Of a DNA stretch of 48,660 nt, positions 24,401 to 37,100 are shown one piece after another. The notes under the pieces were generated by a model that saw nothing but the letters and a program-made list of their open reading frames with translations, ran no database searches and was not told the origin of the DNA. Every line of letters begins with the position of its first letter. Positions within the stretch are counted from its first letter, which is position 1. The translations under genes were made by a program, and so were the position numbers. Source of the stretch: Chitinophagaceae bacterium (lineage in GTDB: Bacteria; Bacteroidota; Bacteroidia; Cytophagales; Cytophagaceae); contig JAQBNU010000131.1 of the NCBI GenBank assembly GCA_028288365.1, positions 1-48,660 on the forward strand. The letters are read 5' to 3'.

Positions 24401-27400
24401 ATGTCAACACCCCAGACATCGGTTTAGATTTGACTGATCCTGCTCTTTCGGCTTATATACAGAAAGTGAATACCTACCTGGCGAATGAAAAAATATTCTA
24501 TAAGTTTTTATATACACTAATAGGAGGTGATACCCCTACATTGACGAATTGCAGAGCAGACTATGTGGATGGGTATGTATCGGCGCATGTAGGTGTTGAC
24601 GGTACCGGATTTTATATTCAGATAGAAGCACCTACTTCATACGATCCCAATAATTTTGCTTTACCCTTTGATGCCTGTAGAAGTTTTGTAACAAGACGCA
24701 AGGCGGGCCTAATCATCAACAGCCAATGCGATAATCCGGAAACAGAAATGACATCCGATCCATTGGCGGCTACCAAAGCTTTATTGGAAAGAGGCATGGT
24801 CGATTTGAATGCCATCACCAATAGCAGTTGTCCGACCATATCATCTGATTATTCTTACTTCCGTCTTCCTACTTTTCATGCCAAGCGAGCAGGAGGAGTA
24901 AGGGTAAAAAGGTTGTTGATGTATGATCAGGGAATGGAAGCCAACAGCGATGTCTTGTATGGTACAGAATATTTTTACCAGAACGAAGACGGCACCAGCA
25001 GTGGTGTAGCGACAAATGAGCCTCATACCATGAGAGAGGAAAACGCATTGATTCGTTCCTTGTTAAAACGCTCTACCCCTAGCTGGGCGGAAAGAGTATT
25101 GTCGGGTACCGATCGCGAAAATTTTGAAGGACCTTTGGGAGAATCCTTATTGCCTGCGGCTTCTATTGGATACGCAAGAGTTGTGACACAAAACATTCAC
25201 ACCGGAAAAACCGGTACCGGTTTTAAAGTGTCTGAATTCTATACGGCCAAGGATTATCCAGTCATCGCGAAAGCATCTGATGTCGATCAGTTTAAACCTT
25301 TCCCGATCGTCATTCCGGCTGTCGTTGTGAACATTCAAATCGATCAGCGATCGGCCGCTCAGGCCTATCAGATCACGATGAACAACATGCACGGTAAACA
25401 AAAACGAGTGGCGCTTTTTGGTGGGCAATACGGAGTGGTGGTTAAGCCGGAGTCTGCTTATGTAAAGACATACGAAGAAGTCAGTGAGTATTTTGCACCG
25501 GGAGAAAAAGTGCAGGTCATGGATGAAAATGGTGTCATCCTGACCAGAGATGGAAGTGGTGCGGTAACGGATACGACACAGTTTTTAGGCAGAGAAGAAT
25601 CGGTAACCTACGAGGCCAAAATAATCAGTGATGAAGTGATCAACGGAAGCATACAGGTTGATCCATCCATCGGGATTTTCGGAATATACATATTGCCGCA
25701 GTTGTCGCTCTGTCCTTATTTTGATTATGAGTTGAGAACATTGCGAACGACAGTCATCAACAAGGTGGTATCGTACACCGCCTTACCGAAAAGAGTAACG
25801 ACTACGCAGGATGGTATTGTGCATGTTTCTGAGAATAAAATGTTTAATAAGTATACCGGCAACCCTGTAGTGACGGCTACATACGATGGTTACGATAAAC
25901 TGGTCAATCTTCCTTCTGACCCCACCGGTACAGGTACGGTGACACACGATGGCAGTTATACCCATTACGATATACCTGCTCACTGGACTTATGCCAACAT
26001 GGGACAGAAAAATAAAAACCAAGGTGTAATTATCGATGGATGTTCCCTGTCTGGACTAGTCTTAACAGTACCAACACCACCATCAGGTTCTTCCTTCAAA
26101 TTTGTAAGAGGTGATTTGATACGTTTATCACATGGAGTGACAGGATCTGTCATAGAAACAGCAGCGAGTGCAACTTATGGAATGTATTATGTAGAATCTG
26201 TTGCAGGATCACTGGTAACGCTGCAGGCAGTTTTAGGATTATCTCCTACACTTCCTAATTATAGCGGACCATCTTCAAGCATACGTGCTGAAGTTTTAAT
26301 CAGCGGATATACCAATCAGTTAAATCAGGTGTCTGGCAAAATTGCGGTCTATGGAAACAAAGCCATTCAAAATCCATTGACGTCCGGTAACATCAATTCA
26401 CTTACCAATGTGTATTCCGCATCAGTAGATACGTATAGCGACGGTTGGGACAATTCAGTATTGGATACTCCGTATGGTTTAAATATCACTACACCGGGTG
26501 ATAAATTTGAAACCGGTAAAATGGGCAAATGGAGAGTGAAGTCCAACTATGCTTATAAGACCGATGTGAAAGATGCTTATGTAGCCGGAACACCTAATAA
26601 CAAAGTCTACAATAAAGCAGGTATTTATACCACGGCATTTAGTGGATTCAATTATACCACACCTCCAGATCAGACATCCACTACCTGGATCAATGGCAAT
26701 ACAGTAAACATTTATTCGCCGGATGGTAATGTGCTGGAAGAGCAAAATAGTTTGGGTGTGAAGAGTACAGCTTTGTTTAGTCATAAGGAAAACGTTGCAT
26801 CATTGATTGCAAAAAATGCTTCTTATGGTTCATCCTTCTTTGTAAGCTATGAGGACCAAAGTGCAGACAGCTATGTCAGCAATGCACAAGCTCATTCCGG
26901 TCAACAATCTTTACAGTTGACTAAAACCACTCCTACTAAACAGATTGTATCACAGATTACCATTGATAATCTTGTTCAGAAACAAGGATTGCAATTCAGG
27001 TTCTGGACGAAATCAGATGCCAGCATTACCGATAACCTGAACCAATACATCACACTTGATTTGGGTTACAACTCAGCTATCGTAAGACCACGTCTAACGA
27101 AAATTGCGAAAGTAGGTGAGTGGGTATTGTACGAAGGCATCCTTAAAGATTTACCTGTAACCGGACCAATGTCCGCTACATTGACCTATTCAGGCGGCTT
27201 GCCGGTTTGGTTCGATGATATCCGCATTCAACCTTACGAGGCACAAATGACCTGTTATGTTTATGACAGAACGAATTTCCGTTTGCTTGCTTCCTTCGAT
27301 GATCAGCACTTTGGTTTGTACTATCAGTATAACGCAGAAGGCAAACTGGTGCGTAAACTGGTAGAGACCGAGCGCGGCATGAAAACCATTTCAGAAACAC

Positions 27401-27429
27401 AATACAACACACCGGTAACGGCTCAATAA
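21409..27429 (+). CDS. SpvB/RHS-like N-terminal shell protein (2006 aa)
   Basis: An exported protein with a long N-terminal hydrophobic signal (about 12-34). The mature N-terminus carries the Bacteroidota RHS opening (SGPSQPEYSSFEPVSTTNMV, FSGDFNYNLPVVNIPGPNGG, YHSGASSEEEASWVGFGWTLNPGAINR), related to SpvB-type TcB halves. A lysine-rich insert occupies about residues 215-265. There are no YD-repeat runs until the last ~60 residues (YDRTNFRLLASFDDQHFGLYYQYNAEGKL). It lacks a toxin tip. It is separated from the 4198-aa RHS protein only by a 246-aa gene, so the pair may form a two-part cage. Confidence 0.85.
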   Translation: MLTRTFKRRVLKTTALFFVVNILLEAICPAMAWALTSGPSQPEYSSFEPVSTTNMVNEFSGDFNYNLPVVNIPGPNGGGYAMSLAYHSGASSEEEASWVGFGWTLNPGAINRGKQGVPDDFSGDVTNDNITYYNQTKKNTTVSASPQVDFEIYSLDLPTIIPTIRYNNYRGFGTQLAVSANVLGGMVNLDYTVSGESPHCFSASLNTAALLQKASAAAGKGQKKSGEKAGKKNKRGLAAQYKREHSEKRKKAKEKLGKIANSVLKKLSSAYGLGMFGKDERVSSATQYSGFSVNTVFTFGAAPSPLHLDFEFGGSGSYTEQTSQDITRASVGALYSNGGGNDYTVEKQATYNKRDRYLSIPHQTPDAFQVSGEGLSGSFKLINPNLGNFTGNSVSSQTIITNTALDITAGENFGFGFNLGLGVQTLSEQSFTPSAPWGAGDPNAKPFFRFNNDLGGNVIFSQYPENSNPNSPSIGSIQSVFLDPANLKHLSDRPGASSAVGYSTVGDRKNHTTAYSQFRSPTCDSAIRAHVCYNDKIRDRIAELYTVNESGNTYVYGLPVFSADEREISFNANFSGDGPIMENNHLMWRNAEYNFITKVGEEQGGVYCANTHLLTQITTPDYIDRKMDGPSSDDFGGWTKFNYRPADFMTALAPPLVVTATDYQDKTKGKDNWYKYRMPYNGMYYSRGELSDARDDMGSMQSGKKEIYYLKTVETKTHVAYFVTNKTNVTIHSQDAGDIVLTGSLSNRSDGCSAADDATAANSSSAMDVSRLLEKLERIVVYAKPYDPTAGDVSGKPISTVHFDYYAEGAPEALVKNLPNSAYTDGTTRGGKLTLRRVWFENEGIVNAKIAPYEFKYEYKDLATDIINPDFVAKYPSVLSFATQLSTTANKPLQNPNYSSTQTDGWGGYLFNGAQRAIDMRPWLDQSKILQFGDVGYNAAVNLYDPAAWQLKQIKLPSGGLILVQYEQHDYQYVQDQPTLAMVSLTDNNNTPNGNKFYVNTPDIGLDLTDPALSAYIQKVNTYLANEKIFYKFLYTLIGGDTPTLTNCRADYVDGYVSAHVGVDGTGFYIQIEAPTSYDPNNFALPFDACRSFVTRRKAGLIINSQCDNPETEMTSDPLAATKALLERGMVDLNAITNSSCPTISSDYSYFRLPTFHAKRAGGVRVKRLLMYDQGMEANSDVLYGTEYFYQNEDGTSSGVATNEPHTMREENALIRSLLKRSTPSWAERVLSGTDRENFEGPLGESLLPAASIGYARVVTQNIHTGKTGTGFKVSEFYTAKDYPVIAKASDVDQFKPFPIVIPAVVVNIQIDQRSAAQAYQITMNNMHGKQKRVALFGGQYGVVVKPESAYVKTYEEVSEYFAPGEKVQVMDENGVILTRDGSGAVTDTTQFLGREESVTYEAKIISDEVINGSIQVDPSIGIFGIYILPQLSLCPYFDYELRTLRTTVINKVVSYTALPKRVTTTQDGIVHVSENKMFNKYTGNPVVTATYDGYDKLVNLPSDPTGTGTVTHDGSYTHYDIPAHWTYANMGQKNKNQGVIIDGCSLSGLVLTVPTPPSGSSFKFVRGDLIRLSHGVTGSVIETAASATYGMYYVESVAGSLVTLQAVLGLSPTLPNYSGPSSSIRAEVLISGYTNQLNQVSGKIAVYGNKAIQNPLTSGNINSLTNVYSASVDTYSDGWDNSVLDTPYGLNITTPGDKFETGKMGKWRVKSNYAYKTDVKDAYVAGTPNNKVYNKAGIYTTAFSGFNYTTPPDQTSTTWINGNTVNIYSPDGNVLEEQNSLGVKSTALFSHKENVASLIAKNASYGSSFFVSYEDQSADSYVSNAQAHSGQQSLQLTKTTPTKQIVSQITIDNLVQKQGLQFRFWTKSDASITDNLNQYITLDLGYNSAIVRPRLTKIAKVGEWVLYEGILKDLPVTGPMSATLTYSGGLPVWFDDIRIQPYEAQMTCYVYDRTNFRLLASFDDQHFGLYYQYNAEGKLVRKLVETERGMKTISETQYNTPVTAQ

Positions 27430-27438
27430 GAAAGATCC

Positions 27439-28179
27439 ATGAAGAACGGTTGTATGCTATTGACCCTTTATTGCTTGCTCACAGTGCGCAGCGCTGCCCA
27501 ATCAACGGAAGCCTGTGACCAGCTGTTGAAAGTAGTATTTGATCATACCACGGAACTCAACCGCAATCCGAACAATCGCATGTGTTTCATAGAGTACGGT
27601 GTTAAAACGATAGAGAGAAATCCTTCTCAACCTGCCGTAGAAAGTAAAGTGCAATTGTATACGGATCAGCACAACCGGTACATTTTTACGGATCAGGCTA
27701 AGTTTTACATCGATTCGAATTATGCCATTTCGGTAGTGCCCGCGTCTAAAATGATTTTGGTCAATGCAATGGATGATAAAACAAAGGGAGCGGTAAAAAA
27801 AATGGGAAACGTGATGCAGGATTCATTATTGGGGACTTCGCCGCAAGTGTTGTCCTGTAAAGATGTTGCAGGCAATAGCCATTACGATAAGGAAATTGAA
27901 ATCAAACCTCCCAAAGCATCGTCGCAAATTGTCAAAGTGAAGTATTGCATCAACACGACACAAAAGACCATTTATAAAATCGTTGTGTTGTATGCAAAAG
28001 CCAGCAAGTACAGTACTACGGAATACACTTTTTATAAATCGGATTACAACTATACAGAAAAGAAAATAGATCAACCGGTTTATTCTCTTTTTTTCAAGAC
28101 TGATGGTTCTTTGCTCTCTTCTTACAAAGGGTACAAAGTAATTGATAAAGGAATTCAAACACAACCAACTACTAAATAG
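27439..28179 (+). CDS. Exported protein of unknown function between the two RHS halves
   Basis: 246 residues with a signal peptide (cut near SAAQS). It has paired-cysteine candidates (Cys25, Cys47 and two more near 139 and 169) and alternating beta strands; the LYTDQHNRYIFTDQAKFYIDS segment faintly recalls LolA-type folds, but I would not name it. Starts 9 bases after the first RHS gene and ends 7 bases before the second. Possible chaperone or spacer subunit. Confidence 0.75.
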   Translation: MKNGCMLLTLYCLLTVRSAAQSTEACDQLLKVVFDHTTELNRNPNNRMCFIEYGVKTIERNPSQPAVESKVQLYTDQHNRYIFTDQAKFYIDSNYAISVVPASKMILVNAMDDKTKGAVKKMGNVMQDSLLGTSPQVLSCKDVAGNSHYDKEIEIKPPKASSQIVKVKYCINTTQKTIYKIVVLYAKASKYSTTEYTFYKSDYNYTEKKIDQPVYSLFFKTDGSLLSSYKGYKVIDKGIQTQPTTK

Positions 28180-28186
28180 TCAGCAT

Positions 28187-31100
28187 ATGATGACCAGTAA
28201 AATCTTTTTCAATAGAACACGCCTAGCATTTTTGTGTATGTTTTTTTTGATGTGTTCTTACACTTTTGGACAAGTATCACCATTGCCTACTCTTTGGTAT
28301 AGCACTATGGCGGGCAGTTCCAATTATACATTGGATGGCAGCGGTAATTTGTCGCAATGGAATAGTATTGGAAGTATAACTACTAGTATGTCACCCTCTC
28401 TTCGTCCTTTGTATGTGGGGAGCGCAATTAACGGTAAGCCGGCGTTTAACTTCAACGGAGCCAGTTCACTTACTATGCCCGGTATCGGCACAGGCACGGG
28501 AGCAACGGCAAGTACAATGGCTAGTTTTAACATTGTGATGAGAACAGGCAGCGATGTGAGTGCTGCACAACTTATTTATTCCAAAAGTGGAGGTACTACA
28601 TCTCCAAATGTGAGCAGCATTGCCATTTACATCCTGAGCAATCAATTGGTGTTTGTACAACAGAAGCAAGGCGTGTGGATCAACTATGCGTTTGCAAGTA
28701 TTACGGCAAATACAAATTATGTGATCAGTTGTATTTATAATTCAACAGCTCAACTGTTGGAGATGTATGTGAATGGTGCCCTTATTAATAGCAGACAGGA
28801 TACAGGTTCAGGAACAGTTACATTTCCAGCCAATGCCACAGCAGACATTGGTTCCGTAGTCGGACAAACAGTAATTGAAATTGGAGGCACGGCTACATTA
28901 TGGAACAGTACAACGCCTAATTATTTTAAAGGAATGATTGCGGAGTTTTTATACTACGATCAACACCTGGAAACTGTAGCTGAACGCAAGGCAATAGAAG
29001 ATTATTTATTCACCGCTTATGGATTTGTGAATCCATCCAAATGCGTGTCTTGTCTGGCATCAGGCAAGAGATCTATTGTTTGGTTAAAAGCAGATGCCAT
29101 CACCACATTGGCAAACGGTGCTTCCGTAACAGCAGAATTGAAAGATGCGTCGGGAGAAAACTACAATGCCATAAATAATACGGCTGGGAACAAACCGGTG
29201 TTCAATACCAACGTGATGAATGGTAGACCGGCCATAGGTTTTGCAGCGACATCGGCTACCACACCAAGAAATCTAGTGTTACCGACAAGCAATATGCTGA
29301 ACACGGCAGGCTATACAGATGTACAACACTCCTATTATTTTGCTATCAATACAGGTACAGACGTTACTACAAGGCAAGTAATTTATAAGGAAGGATCCAA
29401 TACAGCTTGCATTGTGGTTTATATATATAATTCTGTATTGTATGCTTTTTTGTACAACAATAGTACTTTTCATTCGGAATATCACATTGCAGTTACAACC
29501 AATCAATCTGTTTTGATAGAAATAGATAAAGGGACACCTTACTGGCAGGTCACATTTAATGGTGCCTATCAAGGCTATGCCTATCAAGTGAATACTCTTA
29601 ACTATGCGCTAAACAGCACAGTTTCTTTAGGCGCAGCTGATGAATCCCAAACACGTTTCAATGATGGATTATTCCCGACTGCTTCAGGAACTGATTATTT
29701 TGGATTTAAAGGATACGTGGCTGAAATGTTAGTACTCGATCAGTACAGCAATCCTTTTGAAAGAAAAGTATTGGAAAATGCCCTGATCCTGAAATACGGA
29801 ATTGAAACCGCATCGGATAGTTACCGCTGGCAAGAGACGCATACTTACGACATGGGTGGAATAGGAACAGATCCTGCCTCACCAACCACCTCTTTTAATA
29901 CGAGTTCCTGTTCGGACATCCTGCAGTTTAAGGAAAGCAACAGCAGTGACGGATTGTTTGCCATGATTGCTCATGACAACGGGGCAAAAGGCGCGTTGAT
30001 CTCAGGCTATAATTCTCCTATCGTCAATGCACCGCAAAACGTACAACGTTTCACGCGTACCTGGCGTGCAGACGTGAGTACGTTCCCCTCTACTATAGGA
30101 GGAACCAAGACGATTGATTATTCGGTCACTACTGGTGACATTCATCCTGCTGCTTTTCAGATTCCTGTATTGATCATAGATAGCGACGGAGACTTTACCA
30201 GTGGCGCAAGAATTTATAACATGGTCTATAACGGTGTGACAGCTCTGTACAATATACCCGGTATAGTGACTCATTCGGGAGACTATATCAGCATAGGTTA
30301 TCTGAATGTAGCGGAGTTTGGTTCTTTAAGCATGAATATAAGTGGCTTTGGAAAAAATGATGGAGGCTATGATTTAAATTCCGTATCGGTATGGGGACTC
30401 ACGTTTACAGCACATAATGCCATTCCGGCAGATAACTTCCTGATGCTGGCCACAACATCTTTTATTACTTCCGCACTTAGCTCCAGTCCTGTACCTCCAG
30501 GCACAACAGGTGTTTCAGCCAATCAAACAATTAAGATACGACAATACGGCAATGTGGGAGCGATAGATATTGCTTTCGATCCAACGCTTTATCCCGGTGG
30601 ATTCACCATTAATCCAGCCAATGATTTTGTGTTGATGATTGACCCGACAGGAGCGGGTTCATTTACTTCAGCTTCCACCTACGTGAGCTTTGTATACGAA
30701 GGAGGTAAGTACCGCATATTTGGATTGACTATTCCGACAGGTGCCATGCTAGGCATTGCTTCTGTCACCAAAGCGGGTCCTACGGATCTGGTGCAGACCA
30801 CCAACATCCTGAAAGAATCGCTGGGGCAAATCAGTAGTTCGACACCCATCCCCATGCGCTTGCTGGGTAAAGCGGTACAGCCTTACAAGGTGTCTACACC
30901 TTGCGATAAGACCGTTGATAAAGCAAGCATCAATATCACGTTCAATACAGGAGACGATTATTTGTTCGGTGCTCCTTCGGGCACAGGAGCTGTCTCTTTT
31001 ACCGGACAGGTGATTGCCAACATCTCCTCCCGACGCTCGGCAGGTGGTGCTTATGTCAACATACAAAGCTGTACCTTGACGGTAAGTAATCTTAAACCGG

Positions 31101-34100
31101 AACAAATTTATGTGTACGATGCGAGTGCAGAATACGCGGCTTATCCCTACCACGATTTCCAGGTAACAGTTGCCAGTTTCACGGCTCCGACAACGACAGC
31201 CATAAAGACGGCTTGTCAGTTGAGAGCGGATTTAGTGGAAACTTCGCGCATCGCGGTGACTACGACACCGGTTTCTCCGGTGATCAATCAACAAGCCTTA
31301 CCGATCACCGCATCTACAGCCTACCATTTTACCTGGGATACTGAGTTTTGTGATGCTCCTTATTACCAGTTTCAATTGTTGCGTTTGTACAACACGGTAA
31401 ATTATGCAACGGGTACAGCCAACGATCAGGACATGCGCAATGCATCGGTAGATTGGAGCAAAGCGTTGACGTTGGAAACAACAACGAAAGACATCACGTT
31501 GACCTTGACAGAAGGAACAGGTTATTACATCTGGCGCGTGCGTCCGGTGGGAACATTTTATTCCGGTGGTACCGCCAACGACCAGAACTGGGGGGTATGG
31601 AGCGCTCCGCCGAGTTTACCGATTCCTCTGACCATTTTAAGTGGAGCGGAAATTACGAACACCTACAAGGGCATGATTTTTTATTACGATCAGTTTGATC
31701 GCGATAAAAATTTTATTTACAACCGCAATTTTACAGAAGACGGTAAAATTCACGAAGGCATTTCTTATGCCAACGGCTTGCAACAATCTGTGCAGACACA
31801 AGATAAAATGCCTTCCAACGGCACAAGCGGTCAGGTGATTGTTACAGAGAGTGTATACGATTACAGTGGTCGCCCGGCTTTGCATGCTATACCGGCACCA
31901 GACATTGCCACCGGTAATAATTATTTAGGCTTCCGAAGCATGGCTTTGCAAAAAAGCAGCAAGCCTTATGCGGCGCTTAATTTTGATAAAGACGCGAATG
32001 CCATCGCGACAGATCCATTAGACAATGGACTGATCAACTTGTATTATTCAGATTTGAATACGGGAGATCCATTGGTGCCGAATGCAGAAAATTATGCCTA
32101 CGCCAGAACGTTGTACGACAACGATGGATTGAACCGTACCATTGAACAAGGTGCACCGGGCTCTAAGCACCTGACCGGAGCGGGTCATAGCGTGCGCATC
32201 AGTTACAGTGCGGCGACCGATGCCGAGTTGATCCGCGTATTCGGAGACGAAGCACCGAAGAGTAGTACCGTTTCTAAAACCATTACTACCGATCAGAACA
32301 ACATCAGCACCGTGAGTTATACCGACATGAGCGGTAAAGTGATTGCGACCTGCTTGTTAAAAAATACGCTGTCTAATAATATGCAGGATTTAGCTACTGC
32401 TGCTACAACGTATACGATATCAGAAAACCTGGACAACGACAGTCCGATTGACAATGGCGTCACTGCCACCAAACCTTTTGTCTTTACAGAACCTACCACA
32501 CTTCATGTGGAGCTGAGCATTACACCGAGTTTTGTTTCTTCTCATTGTGTATCTTATTGTGCGACCTGCGCTTACAAAGCCATCATCCGTGTCCACAACC
32601 TGACCACCGATGTGATCACCGATCAGAACATCAGTTTGGCGAGTGCTATGCTAACATGCCCAGGCGGAGACGGCGGCGCGGTACCGGGAGGAACAGCTGT
32701 TCCGGCAAGTATGGACATCAGTGTAGTGCCCGGTAAATATACTGTGCAGAAAATCATCACCATCGATACCAGTGGAGCAAGTGCCTACGCAACTGCTGTA
32801 ACCGCTCAAGCAACCTTAGACTTGCAGACCTACGCTACTGCCATGTCCGTTTTTTTAAATGCTTCTCCTCCGGATATTACGAGCTTGAACGCCTACATGA
32901 AATCGCTGTATGATGCTCCGCCTGCCGGACATACAGTGACGGTACAAAGAGCGAATCCATTAACGCCTTATACGGGTGGAACGTTGATAGATGGTGATAA
33001 GGTGACGATAGCCACAAGCTGTTGTGCGCTTACTATTCCAATCATGATTCCAGATGTTCCTTTGTGTGACATGCTGAGTGCTACAAGACCAGAGGCTGGG
33101 GTATTTGCGGATTCCCTGGCGACGCGTTACGAGAAGGCACATGCTAGCGGATGGACCTGGACGCTGCCTCATTCTACCTTATTGGGTTCCTATACCAGAC
33201 CTGAGTTTGTAACATTGATCAGCAATATGCTCGATGAGCAAGATCCTGTAACGAGTGATTATATCTATACTTGTCAACAGATTTACGATTGCTGGATGGG
33301 ACAAGTAACGAAACTGTCATCTGGAGCTTTGACCACTCATCCGACAACAGTTGTAGATCCAACCGCGTCTACAGATAGTGATAACTATGACAATCAGCCG
33401 GGATGGGCCACTTCCAGTCTTGTAAGCAGTAGTGCTTCTGCAGGTACGCCAGACATCATACAGTTCTTGATGTGTGCAGGTTATCATTATAAAGGTTACT
33501 TGAATGACTTGACAACGAATGCCAGCCGTTTAAGAACCGAAGCATACAAATTGTTTTACTACGATCGCGCGGTAACGACTACACATCTTGCAGCAACAAC
33601 AGGGGAAACATTGTGTGAAAATAATTTTTGTAAAATGGGTTCAGACGGCTTGCAGGTATCACCTTGTAATCTTGTCATGTGTCCAAGACAACAAATAGGT
33701 GTAAGTGATTATTTAGGCTTGGAATACTTAACGGCCATTACACCAAGCAGTGTATATACCTTATTAACAGAAACAGAATACAATCAATTGCATCAATGTT
33801 TGCTGAATCAATTGTACGATGCTCCCGGTTCTCCTTCTACTCATGAGACATACGATGACCAGCGTGCCATCATGTTGGCAAGAAAGCAATCGATGGAAGA
33901 CGATTGCAACGGTGCCTGTGATCAGAAGCGTGACAACTTTATTGCAAAGCTGGCTGCCATGTATACCAAAGATGGAAGTGGGGTTTATCACAATGCAGCG
34001 GGTGAAGTAGTAGATTATTCCAACTTCTGTTGTACGGCAGATAAACTGGTAGAATACTGTAAGGATCAATGTTATTTATCTTTGAATCAGATTCGTTGTG

Positions 34101-37100
34101 ATGCTTCCGGACTCAATGCTTCCGATCCGGTGAAAATTATCAGTATGGGAACAAAGGAGGAAGTGAATACACTCATGGCCATCCTGTACGGAGATTTTCA
34201 ATTGGAAGATGCGAGCAGCAGTTCTGTTCCTTGTTCTACCAATTATAGAAAAGCAGAAATATGCTACAATGCGGTAGGGATCTATCATTTGGCGGCACTT
34301 ACCGATGTAGATGCAAGTCCGAATTTGAAGAATGCTACAGTAACAAGTACAAGCATCATAACCGGTGGTAGAACCAGCACGTCCAAATACATCAGTACGA
34401 GCAGCGGATATGCTGTCTGCAGTTCAGACGACTCCAGAGGAATTGTGAAAAACGTGACCGTTTCTGCCTGGGTGAAAAAATCCAGTTCGTCGATCGGTAC
34501 GCAAATCATTGTAGACAAAATGGGAAGCACTCAAGGTTTCCGTTTGTATCTGCAGGATAACTTTTTGTATTTCGATGTAAAAGACAACGGTACCTTAAGA
34601 AGCAGCGGGCCTTCTATTTTCACCCTTCCTATCTCTACCGGTTTGGATGCTAATAAATGGCATTTTGTAAGTGGAGTATGCAGAGACACCAGCGTGGAAG
34701 TATGGATAGACGGGGAGTTCAGCACGGGCTATTATTTACCATCAGCCACAGTCATTACAGATATCGGTTCAACGAACAGCACAAACCTGACCATTGGATC
34801 GACCGCTAGCAGTTTCGATGGACTGGTGGACGAAGTGTATGTCTATGCATGTGCTTTAGGAAAAGGTTCTCTGCTTGAACAATATCAGGCGACTCAATTA
34901 ACAGATTTGATTTATCAGCCTGAACCTTCCGTATCTAATTCTTGTGTCTCCTCATCAACAGAACCACCTTCCAAAATATGGGATGTGAGCGTAAGTAATA
35001 AATCGGTATTTGTACTTAATAGTATGCTGACCAGTGCTGACGGTAGTAGGCAATTGGTATATGGTGCTCAATACGTTGTATCCCCTTACAGTCAAAACGA
35101 TTACATAGCCCTGATCGATAAAGACAAGAATGTAAAAGAACTGAGTTCTTTAGGTGGATCGAATAGTAAAATTACACAAGTTATACCATCAGCAGATGGG
35201 AATTTCATCGCCGTAGGAGAGCAATATGTGTCGGCTACCGTAAGCAATATTTATGTAGTGAAACTCGATGAATACGGTAATGTTTTATGGCAGAATTCTA
35301 CGCCTAATTTGTCACCTTTCGTTACACCTTCTTTTTCTAATTTAGGTCTTATGGGGCATTTGAAAGTAGTGGAAGAAAATAATAACGTATATGTTGGAGC
35401 GATAAGTGCAGCTGTTAATTCCACCAATTTGGTGATTTATAAATTTACAGAAGGAACAACGACAACATCGAATGTGGTTTTACCTATTCCAACTGTTGCT
35501 AGTTCTAAAAATTATGTTTCGTTTGCTTGCACTACTACCGATTTATTTATTTCTACAAGAGTTTTTCCAACAGTCACAACTCCCCAGGTGTATCTTGCAA
35601 AGATTAGTATGTCTAGTTTATTATTACAATGGGATAAACTGTTGACGAATAATGTGGGCAACTTGACAATTGATGTATTAAATAATACTACTTTAATATT
35701 TAGAGGATCAACAATTTCTGATAATGTCCAAGGAAGAGTCAATGTAGGAAATCCAAATGCACCTGATGCATACTTATTGAATTTGGAAGCAGATAATGGT
35801 AATGTAGTTTGGGAAAGAGCTTATGGAACTGCAGATGGAGGAGGAACTATATTTTCTTCTCAGAAAATATCAGATGGACAATTATTATTGGCTGGAACTG
35901 TGCCTGGATCTGATAATAAAGATAGAGCTTTACTTGTACGTATAGACAATACAGGAATAATAGCTCAATTGCAATATTATGATCCTTTTATTACAGCATC
36001 TATTAATGGTGGGTCCCGATTTGTAGACGTTAAGCCTACTCAGGATGGATATGTTGCTTTAGAGTATATCATGGAAGATTACACGCCTGGAAATGTTGAA
36101 CAGAGAATAGTAAAACTAGATTATAACTTTAATATAATATGGGCACAAAGTTTTCACGATGCACCTCCTAGTGTAATTGAAGATGGCCTTACTTCAATAG
36201 GCGTATTCTCGAATAATACGTACGTTGTTTCTGGAATTACAACAGGAGGGCCATCTTCATATAGTGATCGATCATCACCTAATAATGGCAATCCTGATTA
36301 TTGGTTTCTCAATCTCGGTTACCAGGTGCCATGCGGAAGACAAAAGGTTTGTATCACCTGGCAGAATACACCCAAAACTATTGAGATTTATGATCCTCAA
36401 CCTGTAGATAACGATCAAAAATCAAAAGTGGCAGCCATCATCAAAACAATGATCGAAGATCAATTGCAGCAATGCACGGCCAACAACAGGAGTGCGCTGT
36501 ATGCGGAGTATAATTCCAAATGCAAGGGCAACATCATACAAAGCGGAAAAGCCACTTACTCCATGAGTGCGCAGCATTATACCTTGTATTATTATGACCG
36601 TGCGGGTAACCTGGTGAAAACAGTGCCTCCACAAGGGGTAACGTTTTTGGATGTCAGCGATCCATTGGGCAATGAGATGAAACGATTGGTATCGACCAAC
36701 CACAGTTTAATTACTAAATACCGCTACAACAGTTTGGGTCAATTGGTAGAACAGTTCAGTCCGGGTTATTTACCGGTCGGCGCTTCTGCTAAATTCATAT
36801 ACAACCGCATGGGCATGCTGCGCTTCTCTCAAAATCCGAAGCAGCAGGCGGATCAAACGTATTCTTACACGAAGTACGATGAACTCGGTCGTGTCATAGA
36901 AGTGGGACAGGCTTCGGAAGTCACGACAGGCAAGGCTTTTGCTTTGCTCAATGACCCGGTATACCTGGACGGAACGGGAACTTATGGTACAGCCTTTGGT
37001 ACGACTTCTTATCCAAATACCACGACAGGTCTTTCGCAACAAACCTATACCGTGTACAATACACCGGCTGTACAGTACAATTACTTAGGTTGTTCACAGC

